A stretch of 64,000 nt of DNA, from assembly GCF_003105155.1 (NCBI RefSeq), contig NZ_QETK01000008.1, forward strand, positions 112,586 to 176,585, in the 5' to 3' direction. Shown in pieces: positions 43,387 to 53,037 of this stretch; the stretch's first letter is position 1; every line of letters starts with the position of its first letter. Position numbers and translations under genes: made by a program. The notes below the pieces were generated by a model. That model had not been told where the DNA came from. It searched no databases and saw only the letters and a list, made by a program, of their open reading frames with translations. Source of the DNA: Pseudomonas sp. SDI (lineage in GTDB: Bacteria > Pseudomonadota > Gammaproteobacteria > Pseudomonadales > Pseudomonadaceae).

Positions 43387-45618
43387 CTAAACCGCCTGCT
43401 GCTCGGCCAGCCAGTACTCGAACTGCTCGGCCGGCATCGGCCGGCCAATCAGGAAACCTTGGCCCTGATCGCAGCCAGCATTGCGCAGAAACTGATACTG
43501 TTCCTGGGTCTCGATCCCCTCGGCGGTAATTCTGAAACCCAGGGCATGCCCCAGGTCGATCACTGCGCGAGTGATGGCAACGTCGCTGTCATCGCCGGGC
43601 AAGTCCTTGATGAACGCCCGGTCGATCTTCAAGTGATCGATCGGCAGCGACTTCAGGTACGCCAGCGATGAATAGCCCGTGCCAAAGTCGTCCACCGCCG
43701 TGGCAATGCCCATCTGCTGCAAGCGCGCGAGCACCTCGCAGGCATGCTGCTGGCTTTCCATCAGCAGGCTTTCGGTGATCTCGACTTCCAGCACTGGCGC
43801 CGGCAAGCCGTGGCGTTGCAACGCCTGCGACAGGCTTTTCACATAGTCGCTACGCTCGATCTGCACCGCTGCCACATTGATCGCGATCGGACCAAAGTGC
43901 AGGTCGTCGTCACGCCAGCGACGGATCTGTGCGCAGACCAGCTCCAGCACCCGCTCACCCAACGGAATGATCAGCCCGGAGCGCTCGGCCAGCGGAATGA
44001 ACTGCGCCGGCGAAACCAGCCCGTGCTCAGGATCGCGCCAGCGCAGCAAGGCCTCGGCGCCTTCCAGGCGGCCGCTGAACAAGTCGATCTTCGGCTGGTA
44101 CCACATCTCGAATTCGTTGTGCGCCAGCGCCCGGCGCAACGCCCGCTCCAGGGCCAGTTGTGCCTGCACCCGCTGGGTCATGTCCGGGTGATACTCACGC
44201 CAGGCATTGCGCCCGCTTTCCTTGGCCGCATACATCGCGGTGTCGGCGTGACGTAGCAGGCTATCGCCATCCGCGCCATGCTGCGGGCACAAGGCCACGC
44301 CAATGCTGCCGGTGACCAGTACCGCGTTGCCCTTGAGGTCGAACGGTGCCTGCAAGCAGCGCGACAGCGCCTCGACCGCCACCTGCAACGAACCGGGCAC
44401 CCGTACGTTGTGCAGAATGAAGGCGAACTCGTCGCCGCCAAGCCGGCATAAGGTGTCGTGGGCACTGAGGGTCTGGGTGAAACGCCACGCGACTAACTCC
44501 AGCAACAAATCGCCCATGGCATGGCCGAGGCAATCGTTGACCTGCTTGAAACCGTCGATATCCAGCACCAGCACGGCCAACGCCGGGACCGGCTCGTCCA
44601 GCGCCTGCTGCAAGCGCCGACCAAACAGCACGCGGTTGGCCAATCCGGTGACCGCATCGAAGTGTGCCAGACGTTCCAACTGCGCCTGCGATTGGCGCAG
44701 CTCGCCGTTACGCAGGTTGATCAGCCGGTTGCTGCGGTTGAGTTGGGCAATGAACACACTGAACAGCCCGGTACAACTCAAGGAAAACAGGAACAGCGGT
44801 GAGGCGAACAGGCTCAGCAACGGCCAGCCACCCCGTGGCGTCGCCGCCAATTGCCAGACACCGCCTGGTACGTCGACATTCAAGGTGACCGCGGTACCCT
44901 CGAACAGCTTGGCATCACCCCAGATCATCGCGCCGGCTGCGCCCTTGCCGTCGGCGCCGCGCAAGGCCAGCTCGAAACTGCTGTCCTGATCGATGCCCGC
45001 CGCCCGCAGCAGGCTATCGACGTCGGCGACGATGGACACGTTGCCCCAGTACAGCTCGACCGCCTTGCGCCCCTTGATGAATACCGGGCGCCGGTAGATC
45101 AGCGCCCGCCCGCCCTGGTACAGCGCAACCGGCCCGGCCAGCACCGGACCGTGGATGTCGCGGGCACGTTGCAGCAGCGGATACTGGTCGGGCAGGTGAC
45201 GGTAATTGACGCCCAGCACGCTCTGATTGCCGGCCATGGGGTAGACGTCGGCAATGATGTCCCCCGGCCCCAGGGAAATGTGCCGGATGTACGGCACCGA
45301 GGCGATGGCCTGGCGCGCCATGTCATGAAAGTGCGCCGGGCTGATTTCACCATCGGCACTGAGCAGTTGGGCGATCCCTTCGGTTTCGCCAAACGCCGAG
45401 CGCAACTGCGCCTCAAGGCTGGCACGCACCCCGGACAGCCGGGCACTGGCGTTGGCAACCAGTTCGCTTTCCTGACGTTGCACGTCGAGGCGACCGAGGG
45501 CCACCGACAAGCCGATGCCGATCAGCGCGAAACCGATCGGCAACAATCGGTACAGCGAATTACGCAGGGGGGCCGGAAGCAGTTGACTATCATCTAGCGC
45601 GAGAATTCGGGTCGTCAT
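43387..45618 (-). CDS. membrane GGDEF-EAL protein with CHASE-like sensor
   Basis: A 743-residue protein. An N-terminal membrane helix (LLPIGFALIGIGLSVALG) is followed by a CHASE-like periplasmic domain, a second helix near 265-290, a GGDEF domain with an intact LGGDEFAF, and an EAL domain with EGAEALLRW and DDFGTGYSSLAYL. Both active sites look complete, so it could make or degrade c-di-GMP. The ATG at 45618 is used; one at 45636 is also possible. It converges on the Rhs gene. Confidence 0.9.
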   Translation of the reverse strand: MTTRILALDDSQLLPAPLRNSLYRLLPIGFALIGIGLSVALGRLDVQRQESELVANASARLSGVRASLEAQLRSAFGETEGIAQLLSADGEISPAHFHDMARQAIASVPYIRHISLGPGDIIADVYPMAGNQSVLGVNYRHLPDQYPLLQRARDIHGPVLAGPVALYQGGRALIYRRPVFIKGRKAVELYWGNVSIVADVDSLLRAAGIDQDSSFELALRGADGKGAAGAMIWGDAKLFEGTAVTLNVDVPGGVWQLAATPRGGWPLLSLFASPLFLFSLSCTGLFSVFIAQLNRSNRLINLRNGELRQSQAQLERLAHFDAVTGLANRVLFGRRLQQALDEPVPALAVLVLDIDGFKQVNDCLGHAMGDLLLELVAWRFTQTLSAHDTLCRLGGDEFAFILHNVRVPGSLQVAVEALSRCLQAPFDLKGNAVLVTGSIGVALCPQHGADGDSLLRHADTAMYAAKESGRNAWREYHPDMTQRVQAQLALERALRRALAHNEFEMWYQPKIDLFSGRLEGAEALLRWRDPEHGLVSPAQFIPLAERSGLIIPLGERVLELVCAQIRRWRDDDLHFGPIAINVAAVQIERSDYVKSLSQALQRHGLPAPVLEVEITESLLMESQQHACEVLARLQQMGIATAVDDFGTGYSSLAYLKSLPIDHLKIDRAFIKDLPGDDSDVAITRAVIDLGHALGFRITAEGIETQEQYQFLRNAGCDQGQGFLIGRPMPAEQFEYWLAEQQAV

Positions 45619-45758
45619 ATACCGGCAATTCGCCATGGATTAATTATTTATCGGCGCGCGCGCAGCAATATTTAGCGTGGCTGGCTTTTTTCCCGGCAGC
45701 GGGTTTATGCTCGAAGCTGAACCGTTTCACCCATCGATAGAAAAAGAGGTGCTGCGTC

Positions 45759-47378
45759 ATGACTGTTCTGCTCGACTCGCTGTTTCCCGCTGCAACGGAC
45801 ATCCCCGAGGCCTGGCGCCTGGGCGATGCGCTGGAGCAACGCGATTACCTGGTGGACGGTCAGTTGCGGCGCTGGGACGGGCCGCTGGCGACGGTGCGCA
45901 GCCCGGTCTGGCTGAACACCGATAACGGCGATCAGCAAGTGATCCTCGGCAGTGCTCCGCTGCTCGATGCCGACACCGCCCTCACCGCCCTCGATGCCGC
46001 TGTGCGCGCCTACGACAAGGGCCGTGGCGCCTGGCCGAACATGCGCGTGGCCGAGCGCATCCAGCACGTCGAAGCGTTTCTGGCGCGGATGCGCGAGCAA
46101 CGCAGTGCGGTGGTCAAGCTGCTGATGTGGGAGATCGGCAAGAACCTCAAGGATTCCGAGAAGGAATTCGACCGTACCTGCGACTACATCGTCGACACCA
46201 TCGGTGCACTCAAGGAACTGGACCGGCGCTCCAGCCGCTTCGAACTGGAACAGGACACCCTCGGCCAGATCCGCCGGGCGCCGCTTGGGGTGGCGCTGTG
46301 CATGGGCCCCTACAACTACCCGCTGAACGAAACCTTTACCACCTTGATTCCGGCGCTGATCATGGGCAACACCGTGGTGTTCAAACCGGCCAAGTTCGGC
46401 GTGCTGCTGATTCGCCCGCTGCTCGAAGCGTTCCGCGATAGCTTCCCGGCTGGGGTGATCAACGTGATCTACGGCCGCGGGCGCGAGACCGTCAGCGCCT
46501 TGATGGCCAGCGGCAAGATCGACGTGTTCGCCTTCATCGGCACCAACAAGGCCGCCAGCGACCTGAAAAAACTCCACCCGCGGCCGCACCGCCTGCGCGC
46601 AGCGCTGGGCCTGGACGCGAAAAACCCCGGCATCGTGCTGCCGGACGTCGACCTGGACAACGCGGTCAGCGAAGCGGTCACCGGTGCGCTGTCGTTCAAT
46701 GGCCAGCGCTGCACCGCGCTGAAGATCCTCTTCGTGCATGAGCAGGTGGTGGACAGCTTCCTGGCGAAGTTCCAGGACAAACTCGCCGCCCTCAAGCCGG
46801 GTATGCCCTGGGAGCCGGGGGTCAGCCTGACGCCACTGCCGGAGCCGGGCAAGGTCGACTACCTCAATGGCCTGGTCGCCGATGCCGTCGACCAGGGCGC
46901 CCGTGTGCTCAACCCCGGTGGCGGACAAAGCCGTGGCTCGTTCTTCTACCCGGCCTTGCTCTACCCGGTCAGCGCGTCGATGCGCGTGTACCAGGAAGAA
47001 CAGTTCGGCCCGCTGGTGCCCGTGGTGCCATACCGTGACCTGCAGACGGTGATCGACTACGTGCTCGACTCCGACTTCGGCCAGCAGTTGAGCATCTTTG
47101 GCAACGACAGCGCCGATGTCGGCCGATTGGTCGACATCTTTGCCAACCAGGTCGGCCGGATCAACCTCAACGCCCAGTGCCAGCGCGGCCCCGACACCTA
47201 CCCGTTCAACGGCCGGAAGAATTCCGCCGAGGGCACCCTGTCGGTGCACGATGCCCTGCGCGTGTTCTCGATCCGCACCCTGGTGGCGACCAAGTTCAAC
47301 GAACAGAACAAGGCACTGGTCAGCGAGATCATCCGTAACCGCGAGTCGAGCTTCCTGACCACCGATTACATTTTCTGA
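45759..47378 (+). CDS. GapN-like NADP-dependent glyceraldehyde-3-phosphate dehydrogenase
   Basis: A 539-residue aldehyde dehydrogenase superfamily protein with the catalytic cysteine in FNGQRCTALK and NYPLNETFTTLIPAL near the nucleotide site. It is annotated in Pseudomonas as NADP-dependent glyceraldehyde-3-phosphate dehydrogenase. One oddity is that the ELGGK segment, which normally carries the general-base glutamate, reads ALGLDAK. The precise reaction is therefore less certain than the family. It is preceded by a plain promoter region and stands alone. Confidence 0.85.
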   Translation: MTVLLDSLFPAATDIPEAWRLGDALEQRDYLVDGQLRRWDGPLATVRSPVWLNTDNGDQQVILGSAPLLDADTALTALDAAVRAYDKGRGAWPNMRVAERIQHVEAFLARMREQRSAVVKLLMWEIGKNLKDSEKEFDRTCDYIVDTIGALKELDRRSSRFELEQDTLGQIRRAPLGVALCMGPYNYPLNETFTTLIPALIMGNTVVFKPAKFGVLLIRPLLEAFRDSFPAGVINVIYGRGRETVSALMASGKIDVFAFIGTNKAASDLKKLHPRPHRLRAALGLDAKNPGIVLPDVDLDNAVSEAVTGALSFNGQRCTALKILFVHEQVVDSFLAKFQDKLAALKPGMPWEPGVSLTPLPEPGKVDYLNGLVADAVDQGARVLNPGGGQSRGSFFYPALLYPVSASMRVYQEEQFGPLVPVVPYRDLQTVIDYVLDSDFGQQLSIFGNDSADVGRLVDIFANQVGRINLNAQCQRGPDTYPFNGRKNSAEGTLSVHDALRVFSIRTLVATKFNEQNKALVSEIIRNRESSFLTTDYIF

Positions 47379-47470
47379 TTCTTCCTGGCGCTACCGCTGG
47401 TCCAGTGAGCCGAACTTTTGATTGGCAGGAACGCCAAAACTGTACAAACATACAGCCGTGCAATCAAAAG

Positions 47471-47493
47471 CATCGCGGGCCTTGTCCGCGATG
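47471..47493. repeat. REP-like palindrome
   Basis: CATCGCGG and CCGCGATG are separated by 7 bases. The same palindrome recurs at 54685 and 61117, always between genes. Confidence 0.55.
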
Positions 47494-47536
47494 AGGCCCC
47501 CGGCCAACCCCGCGCCACCCAAGGAGGAACAGCACA

Positions 47537-48007
47537 ATGGCCATCAAAGCAATCCCCGAAGGGCAACACAGCATCACCCCCTACCTGTGCATCCAGGATG
47601 CCCATAAAGCCATCGACTTCTACAAGGCCGCCTTCGGTGCCGTCGAGATGTTCCGCCTCGATGGCCCGGACGGCCGCGTGGGCCATGCCGAACTGAAAAT
47701 CGGCGACTCCACGCTGATGCTCGCCGAACCCTGCGACCAGGGCGGGCAGATCGCCAGCCAGGCACAGAAAGATGGCGTCGCCGTCGGCCTGCACCTGTAT
47801 GTCGACGATGCCGACGCGGTGTATGCGCAAGCGCTCAAAGCCGGTGCTCGTTCGCTGCGCGCACCGCAAGACCAGTTCTACGGCGACCGCAGCAGCAGCG
47901 TCAAAGATCCGTATGGCAACCTCTGGTACATTTCCACCCACATCGAAGACCTGTCCCCCGAGGAAATCCGCACCCGCGCCGCTGCAATGTTCAGCGGCCA
48001 GGGTTGA
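47537..48007 (+). CDS. VOC-family protein, PhnB/glyoxalase-like
   Basis: A 156-residue protein with the beta-alpha-beta repeats of the vicinal oxygen chelate fold. It begins ITPYLCIQDAHKAIDFYKAAFGA and ends with VKDPYGNLWYISTHIEDLSPEEI. It resembles PhnB/YdcE-type bleomycin-resistance proteins without a proven substrate. GGAGGA precedes the ATG, and a strong hairpin follows at 48015. Confidence 0.88.
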   Translation: MAIKAIPEGQHSITPYLCIQDAHKAIDFYKAAFGAVEMFRLDGPDGRVGHAELKIGDSTLMLAEPCDQGGQIASQAQKDGVAVGLHLYVDDADAVYAQALKAGARSLRAPQDQFYGDRSSSVKDPYGNLWYISTHIEDLSPEEIRTRAAAMFSGQG

Positions 48008-48014
48008 GCGCCCT

Positions 48015-48043
48015 GCCCGGCTGGCGATAGCCGCCAGCCGGGC
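48015..48043 (+). terminator. rho-independent terminator after the VOC gene
   Basis: A 12-base inverted repeat (GCCCGGCTGGCG with CGCCAGCCGGGC) around a 5-base loop, followed by TTT. It lies 8 bases after the VOC stop codon. Confidence 0.7.
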
Positions 48044-48090
48044 TTTGAATTAAGGTGGCAGGCCAAGGAAACGGCGGCGCAGGATCGTCC

Positions 48091-49284
48091 ATGCGAATCA
48101 TCGAAAAAAACGCTGCGCTGGTGCGCACCCTCACCCCCGCCGAAGAAGACCTGCTGCGCCAGTTCGCCCAGGGCACGCTGGAAGGGCCACGCCTGCTGCA
48201 GGCCAACCAGTTGCTGATGAAAATCCGTGGCGCCGGCCACTGGTTGGCCTGCGACTGCCAAGCCAGCGCGTTGCCGGTGCTCAACGTCACCCTCAACAGC
48301 CACACCGGCACAGTGTTCCTGAAGAACAACCCCGGCACCGCCGAGCACGCGCCAGGCTGCGCCTTTATCAGGGATGAACGCGAGGCCGCGAGCGAACGCG
48401 ACGACCTCGACGCCCCACCGGCCGCCTGGCTGCCACCGGACACGCCACTGCGCTTGATTGGCGACTTCAAGCGCGCCAGCGACGAATCCGGCGGCGCTGG
48501 CACCGGCAGCGACAAGCGCGAACAGCACCGTCTGCTGTCGCTGCTGCTGACCCTGATCGAGGCCAGCGGCCTCAATCTGTATGCCACGCACCTGAAAAAG
48601 GACCTGACCGGGCAATTCGCCGAGTTGCGCAGCGTGGCCAGCCGCTATCCGCTGATCGAACGGGTGCCGGCCAGCAACTACCTGGAAACCCGCCTGGACA
48701 TGAAGCACATGATGATGCTCAAGGCACGTCTGCGCGACTCCAGGGTATTCGGTAACCAGCGCCGCCATGGCCTGCTGCTCGACTGCGTCAGCCAGGTCAA
48801 GGCGCGCAAGCTGTTCAACGAGCGCAGCGAGGATGGCTTCGACTTCCAGGGGCATCACCTGCTCTGGGGCGGCAGCAAGACCCCAGGGCCGCTGTTGGCC
48901 CTGGCGATCTATTCGCCGACCACCGCCGGCAGCCATTTCTACGAGTTGATCCATGTCGCCAGTGTGCCCGTACTGTCACGTGGGCAATTGTTCCCGGTGT
49001 ACCGCGACGAAGAGCGCGAGCCACTGAAAATGCTGATATCGCTGATCGACTGGATGGCCAGCAAGGGCGTCAAGGTGATCATGCGCCGGCCGGTGATCGG
49101 TGGCCGGGTGATGGACGAACTGGTGCTCAGCTCCGATCAGGACCGCGTGCTCTCGGTATCGCTGACCGCGCAGCCGCTGGGCCCGGAGCCCGACGCCGAG
49201 ACCTTCAAGCGCTTTGCCGACTTCAAAAGCCTGGATACATTCCGCAAGTACGTTGCCGGGTTCTTCATGCGCGGCCGTGAGTAA
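48091..49284 (+). CDS. hypothetical protein, 397 residues
   Basis: A soluble protein beginning MRIIEKNAALVRTLTPAEEDLL. An early HWLACDCQ and HAPGCAF could form a zinc site. The middle is helical (HRLLSLLLTLIEASGLNLY), and the rest is alpha/beta. I do not recognise the family with confidence. The ATG at 48091 has AGGA 6 bases upstream; a GTG at 48055 is in frame but weaker. Confidence 0.7.
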   Translation: MRIIEKNAALVRTLTPAEEDLLRQFAQGTLEGPRLLQANQLLMKIRGAGHWLACDCQASALPVLNVTLNSHTGTVFLKNNPGTAEHAPGCAFIRDEREAASERDDLDAPPAAWLPPDTPLRLIGDFKRASDESGGAGTGSDKREQHRLLSLLLTLIEASGLNLYATHLKKDLTGQFAELRSVASRYPLIERVPASNYLETRLDMKHMMMLKARLRDSRVFGNQRRHGLLLDCVSQVKARKLFNERSEDGFDFQGHHLLWGGSKTPGPLLALAIYSPTTAGSHFYELIHVASVPVLSRGQLFPVYRDEEREPLKMLISLIDWMASKGVKVIMRRPVIGGRVMDELVLSSDQDRVLSVSLTAQPLGPEPDAETFKRFADFKSLDTFRKYVAGFFMRGRE

Positions 49285-49412
49285 GCGCTGGGCGCCGACT
49301 AGAACCAATGTAGCCCCCCCTTCCTTCAACATTTAGTACAAACAGCCAGCCCGATTGTTTATGCTGGCGGGCTTATGCCATGGCGCATCGCCACACCGAC
49401 AAGTAACCGTCC

Positions 49413-50312
49413 ATGAAACTATTTCTCGTACTTTTATTCGTTCTGTCCATTGCCTACGTGCACTTTCGCGGCAAGGTCCGTCACAAGATCACCCGTCAGT
49501 TGGGCGACCACTCCAGCTTCCTGGCGCCGGTGAATGCCTTCCTTTATTTGTTCTCGAAACTGCCGGCCAAACCCTACCTGCCCGTCGAGGCGTTTCCCGA
49601 GCTGAAACCGCTGCAGGACAACTGGCAGGAAATTCGTGCCGAAGCGCAGCAACTGCTGCAGGTTGGCGAGATCAAGAGCTCGCAAAACTACGACGACGTC
49701 GGCTTCAACTCGTTCTTCAAGAGCGGCTGGAAGCGTTTCTACCTGAAGTGGTACGGCGAAAGCCACCCGTCGGCGATGAAACTCTGCCCACGTACCACCG
49801 AGCTGCTGCAAGGTATCGGCTCGGTCAAGGCGGCAATGTTCGCCACCCTGCCACCGGGTTCCAAGTTGGTCCGGCACCGCGACCCGTATGCCGGCTCGTA
49901 CCGCTACCACCTGGGCCTGGACACGCCGAACGATGAGGCCTGCTACATCTGTGTAGACGGCGAGAACTATCACTGGCGCGATGGCGAGGCGGTGGTGTTC
50001 GACGAAACCTACATCCATTACGCATCGAACCAGACCGATCACAACCGCATCATCCTGTTCTGCGATGTCGAGCGGCCGCTGAAATACCGCTGGGCGACGG
50101 CGTTCAACCGCTGGTTCAGCAGCCGGGTGATGGCTGCTGCTGCTGCGCCGAACGATGCCGGCGACAAGACTGGCGGGATCAACCGGCTGTTCACCCGGAT
50201 CTACAAGATTCGCGAGCGCGGCAAAGCCCTGAAAAAGCGTAACCGCACCCGCTACTACCTGGAGAAGTGGGCGGTGGTGGCGGTACTGCTGCTGGCCTTC
50301 ATCTATATCTGA
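49413..50312 (+). CDS. lpxO: LpxO-type lipid A 2-hydroxylase
   Basis: A 299-residue Fe(II)/2-oxoglutarate dioxygenase of the aspartyl/asparaginyl beta-hydroxylase family with membrane helices at both ends (residues 2-16 and about 282-299). The iron-binding HRD is in LVRHRDPYAGSYRYHLG, and the distal His is in ETYIHYASNQTDHNR, which also supplies the 2-oxoglutarate-binding arginine. LpxO hydroxylates a secondary laurate or myristate of lipid A at the inner membrane. Confidence 0.92.
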   Translation: MKLFLVLLFVLSIAYVHFRGKVRHKITRQLGDHSSFLAPVNAFLYLFSKLPAKPYLPVEAFPELKPLQDNWQEIRAEAQQLLQVGEIKSSQNYDDVGFNSFFKSGWKRFYLKWYGESHPSAMKLCPRTTELLQGIGSVKAAMFATLPPGSKLVRHRDPYAGSYRYHLGLDTPNDEACYICVDGENYHWRDGEAVVFDETYIHYASNQTDHNRIILFCDVERPLKYRWATAFNRWFSSRVMAAAAAPNDAGDKTGGINRLFTRIYKIRERGKALKKRNRTRYYLEKWAVVAVLLLAFIYI

Positions 50313-50337
50313 GTGGGCGCATTCGGGGCTGCGCTGC

Positions 50338-50369
50338 AGCCCTTCGCCGGCAAGGCCGGCTCCCACACC
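50338..50369. repeat. REP element
   Basis: GCCGGC-AAG-GCCGGC (50346-50360) lies in the context CAGCCCTTC then TCCCACA. This is the common Pseudomonas REP sequence. It lies between lpxO and the AhpD-like gene. Confidence 0.7.
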
Positions 50370-50453
50370 GCTCGCTCCGGTTCAGACCGCCTGGCAATCC
50401 CACAAAACCCAGCTTCACTATTCGTGCTGTCCAAACACACCAAGGTGAAGACA

Positions 50454-50798
50454 ATGAGCATGATGGACTGGGATACCTACCGCAAACAGCTGATGGCCGG
50501 TATCGGCGACCTCAAGCAACTCTCTCCCGACACAGTGGCCGGCTATATGACTGCCAGCGGCGCCGGGGCCAAGACCAACCACCTCGACGCCAAGACCCGC
50601 GAACTGATTTCCCTGGCCGTGGCCGTTACCACCCGCTGCGACGGCTGCATCGCCGTGCATTCGGCGCAGGCGGTCAAGCACGGCGCCAGCCGTGAGGAAA
50701 TCGCCGAGGCACTCGGCGTGGCGGTGGCGATGAATGCCGGCGCCGCCCTGGTGTACTCGGCACGGGCGCTGGACGCGGTGGACAAGGCCGGGCAATAG
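50454..50798 (+). CDS. carboxymuconolactone decarboxylase / AhpD-like protein
   Basis: A 114-residue helical protein with the redox pair in TTRCDGCIAVHSAQA, followed by the conserved GASREEIAEALGVAVAMNAG. CxxC members act as alkylhydroperoxidase-like reductants. The frame extends upstream through the REP element to 50313, but the ATG at 50454 follows a purine-rich AAGGTGAAG and gives the normal length. Confidence 0.9.
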   Translation: MSMMDWDTYRKQLMAGIGDLKQLSPDTVAGYMTASGAGAKTNHLDAKTRELISLAVAVTTRCDGCIAVHSAQAVKHGASREEIAEALGVAVAMNAGAALVYSARALDAVDKAGQ

Positions 50799-50865
50799 CC
50801 GGCGCATCACGGGGCGGGATACCTTAGAATGGCCACCGCCTCTTTCCAGCCGCACAAGGACCACC

Positions 50866-51432
50866 ATGCTGCAGATCCGCCCAATGACCGCCGACGACTT
50901 CGACCGCTTCTGGCCAACCTTCCAGGCGGTGGTCGCGGCCCGCGAAACCTATGCCTTCGACCCGGCCCTGAGCATCGAGCAGGCCCGTCAGCTATGGCTG
51001 GAACAGCCGTTGCGCACGCTGGTGGCGGAACAGCACGGTGAACTGCTCGGTTCCTACTTCCTCAAGGCCAACGCTGCCGGCCCCGGCAGCCATGTCAGCA
51101 ATTGCGGCTACATGGTCTGCGAAGCGGCGCGCGGGCGCGGTATCGCCCGGCAAATGTGCGAGCACTCGCAGCAGTTGGCGCGGGAACTGGGCTTTCTGGC
51201 AATGCAGTTCAATTCGGTGGTCTCCAGCAACGAGGCGGCAGTGGCACTGTGGCAGAAGCTGGGTTTCGAAATCGTTGGGCGCCTGCCCAGGGCTTACCGG
51301 CACGCGCGGCTGGGGCTGGTGGACAGCCTGGTGATGTACAAATGGCTGGAGCTGCCGCAGCCGGCGCAACAGCCGCTGCTGATCGGGCGCAAGAACATCG
51401 AGGCGGTGGTCTCGCGCAAGCGCGGGCGCTAG
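50866..51432 (+). CDS. GNAT N-acetyltransferase
   Basis: A 188-residue protein with the acetyl-CoA loop EAARGRGIARQMCEHSQQLA and the C-terminal NEAAVALWQKLGFEIVGRLPRAY. It resembles phosphinothricin-acetyltransferase-like and ribosomal-type GNAT proteins. Starting at the ATG at 50866, preceded by AAGGA, gives the normal N-terminus LQIRPMTADDF. Confidence 0.86.
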   Translation: MLQIRPMTADDFDRFWPTFQAVVAARETYAFDPALSIEQARQLWLEQPLRTLVAEQHGELLGSYFLKANAAGPGSHVSNCGYMVCEAARGRGIARQMCEHSQQLARELGFLAMQFNSVVSSNEAAVALWQKLGFEIVGRLPRAYRHARLGLVDSLVMYKWLELPQPAQQPLLIGRKNIEAVVSRKRGR

Positions 51433-51499
51433 CGCCGCCGAGGTCGGGGCGCGATGCGTTTACCTGAGTTGGATGGGCTTTGCGCCACAGCCTTCGCGG

Positions 51500-51907
51500 C
51501 TAGGTGCTGACGCCGAACCAGCGCCCGGCCAGGAACAGGTAGTCGATCCAGAACACCTGGTGTAGCAGCACGATCAGCCAGAACACCAGTTGGTAGCTGA
51601 GCTTGCGGGTCTTGTGCCGATACAGTTGCTGCGCCAGCAGCGCGCCCGGCCAGCCACCGATCAGCTCGACGCCGTGCAGGACCTTCTCCGGGGTGCGCTG
51701 GCCCTGTTCGCTGGCACGACGCTTGTCGTGGCGATACAGCCAGACGCAGGCCAGGCTGGCCAGCAGATAGAGCGCGGCCGGCAGCCAGAAGTCGAAGCCC
51801 AGGCCCATTTGCAGCGAACCGCTTACCGGCAGCAGGCACAGCAGGGCCAGGACGAGCAGTTTCGCCCGCGGCTGGCGGATTGCGCCGTTACCTTGCATAC
51901 GCGCCAT
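51500..51907 (-). CDS. DUF1294-family membrane protein
   Basis: A 135-residue protein with four hydrophobic segments. The DUF1294 signature reads ELIGGWPGALLAQQLYRHKTRKLSYQ. Some homologues are fused to a cold-shock domain; this one is not. It directly follows uppP on the same strand, with only one base between stop and start. Confidence 0.85.
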   Translation of the reverse strand: MARMQGNGAIRQPRAKLLVLALLCLLPVSGSLQMGLGFDFWLPAALYLLASLACVWLYRHDKRRASEQGQRTPEKVLHGVELIGGWPGALLAQQLYRHKTRKLSYQLVFWLIVLLHQVFWIDYLFLAGRWFGVST

Positions 51908-51908
51908 C

Positions 51909-52742
51909 TCAGCCGTGCGCCACGGCCCAGTCGACCCAGCCGAACTGCCAGGTCGCCAGGATGATCAGGCCGAACACGATGCGGTACCAGGCGAACACCG
52001 CATAGCTGTGGTTGGCGATGAACTTGAGCAGGCCGCGCACGGCGATCATGGCAAAGATGAACGACACCACGAAGCCAATGGCGAACACCGGAAAATCACC
52101 CGGCTGGAACAGCTCGCGGTACTTGTAGCCCGAGTACACCGCGGCACCGACCATGGTCGGCATGGCCAGGAAGAACGAGAACTCGGTGGCCGCTTTGCGC
52201 GACAGGCCGAACAGCAGGCCGCCAATGATCGTCGAACCCGAACGCGAGGTGCCCGGAATCATCGCCAGGCACTGTACCAGGCCGATTTTCAGGGCGTCGC
52301 TCCAGCGCATGTCGTCGACTTCCTCGGCGCGTACCACGTGAGTGCGGCGCTCGGCCCAGAGCATGATCAGCCCGCCCACCACCAGCGCAGCAGCAACCGT
52401 GATCGGGTTGAACAGGTACGCGTGGATCAGGTCGGCGAACAGCACACCAAGTACAACGGCCGGCATGAAGGCGATCAGCAGGTTGGCAGTAAAGCGCTGG
52501 TCCTTGGCCTGGCTGGGCAGACCGAGCACCACGTCGATGATCTTGCGGCGAAATTCCCAGACCACCGCCAGGATGGCGCCCAGCTGGATAATGATGTTGA
52601 AGGCCATCGCCCGCTCACCACCAAAGTTGATCAGGTCGGCCACGATGATCTGGTGACCGGTACTGGAAATCGGCAAGAATTCCGTCAAGCCTTCGACGAT
52701 GCCGAGAATCACTGCCTGCATGGCGGTCCAAAAATCCATCAT
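51909..52742 (-). CDS. uppP: undecaprenyl-diphosphatase
   Basis: A 277-residue inner-membrane BacA/UppP protein. The catalytic motifs [14 protein letters not shown] (residues about 17-30) and [11 protein letters not shown] are intact. It dephosphorylates undecaprenyl pyrophosphate to recycle the carrier for peptidoglycan and other envelope glycans. Two adjacent ATGs follow a GGGGGA sequence; the first is used. Confidence 0.95.
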   Translation of the reverse strand: MMDFWTAMQAVILGIVEGLTEFLPISSTGHQIIVADLINFGGERAMAFNIIIQLGAILAVVWEFRRKIIDVVLGLPSQAKDQRFTANLLIAFMPAVVLGVLFADLIHAYLFNPITVAAALVVGGLIMLWAERRTHVVRAEEVDDMRWSDALKIGLVQCLAMIPGTSRSGSTIIGGLLFGLSRKAATEFSFFLAMPTMVGAAVYSGYKYRELFQPGDFPVFAIGFVVSFIFAMIAVRGLLKFIANHSYAVFAWYRIVFGLIILATWQFGWVDWAVAHG

Positions 52743-53037
52743 TCCCCCCGTGAAGCACTGCCCCCTGGCATGCCCCGTTTATCATTTTTATCCCCGCGCC
52801 AGCGCGTGCGCAGGGGTTTTGCGGTGACACAGAATCGCAAGCTGGCATTTAAATAAACGCCGCGCCCTTCAGGTTTGTTGCTTGAAGGCCGAAATCCTAA
52901 CAGACCGGTGGTTAATTCGCTGTAGATCGACAGCACAGCACACAGCGAATCAATCACTTAGCCCTTGGTCGAGTAGGTAGATGCGGAAAAGCGTGCTTGG
53001 ATGCGCAGGACAATAACAAGAACACGGGGTGACCTTC

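Noticed and set aside
39512..43400. Prophage or integrative element
   Set aside because: Despite mixed composition and broken genes, no integrase, phage structural gene, attachment-site duplication or adjacent tRNA is visible.
45705..47249. 514-codon minus-strand frame opposite the GapN-like gene
   Set aside because: Antisense shadow; the plus-strand frame has clear catalytic motifs.
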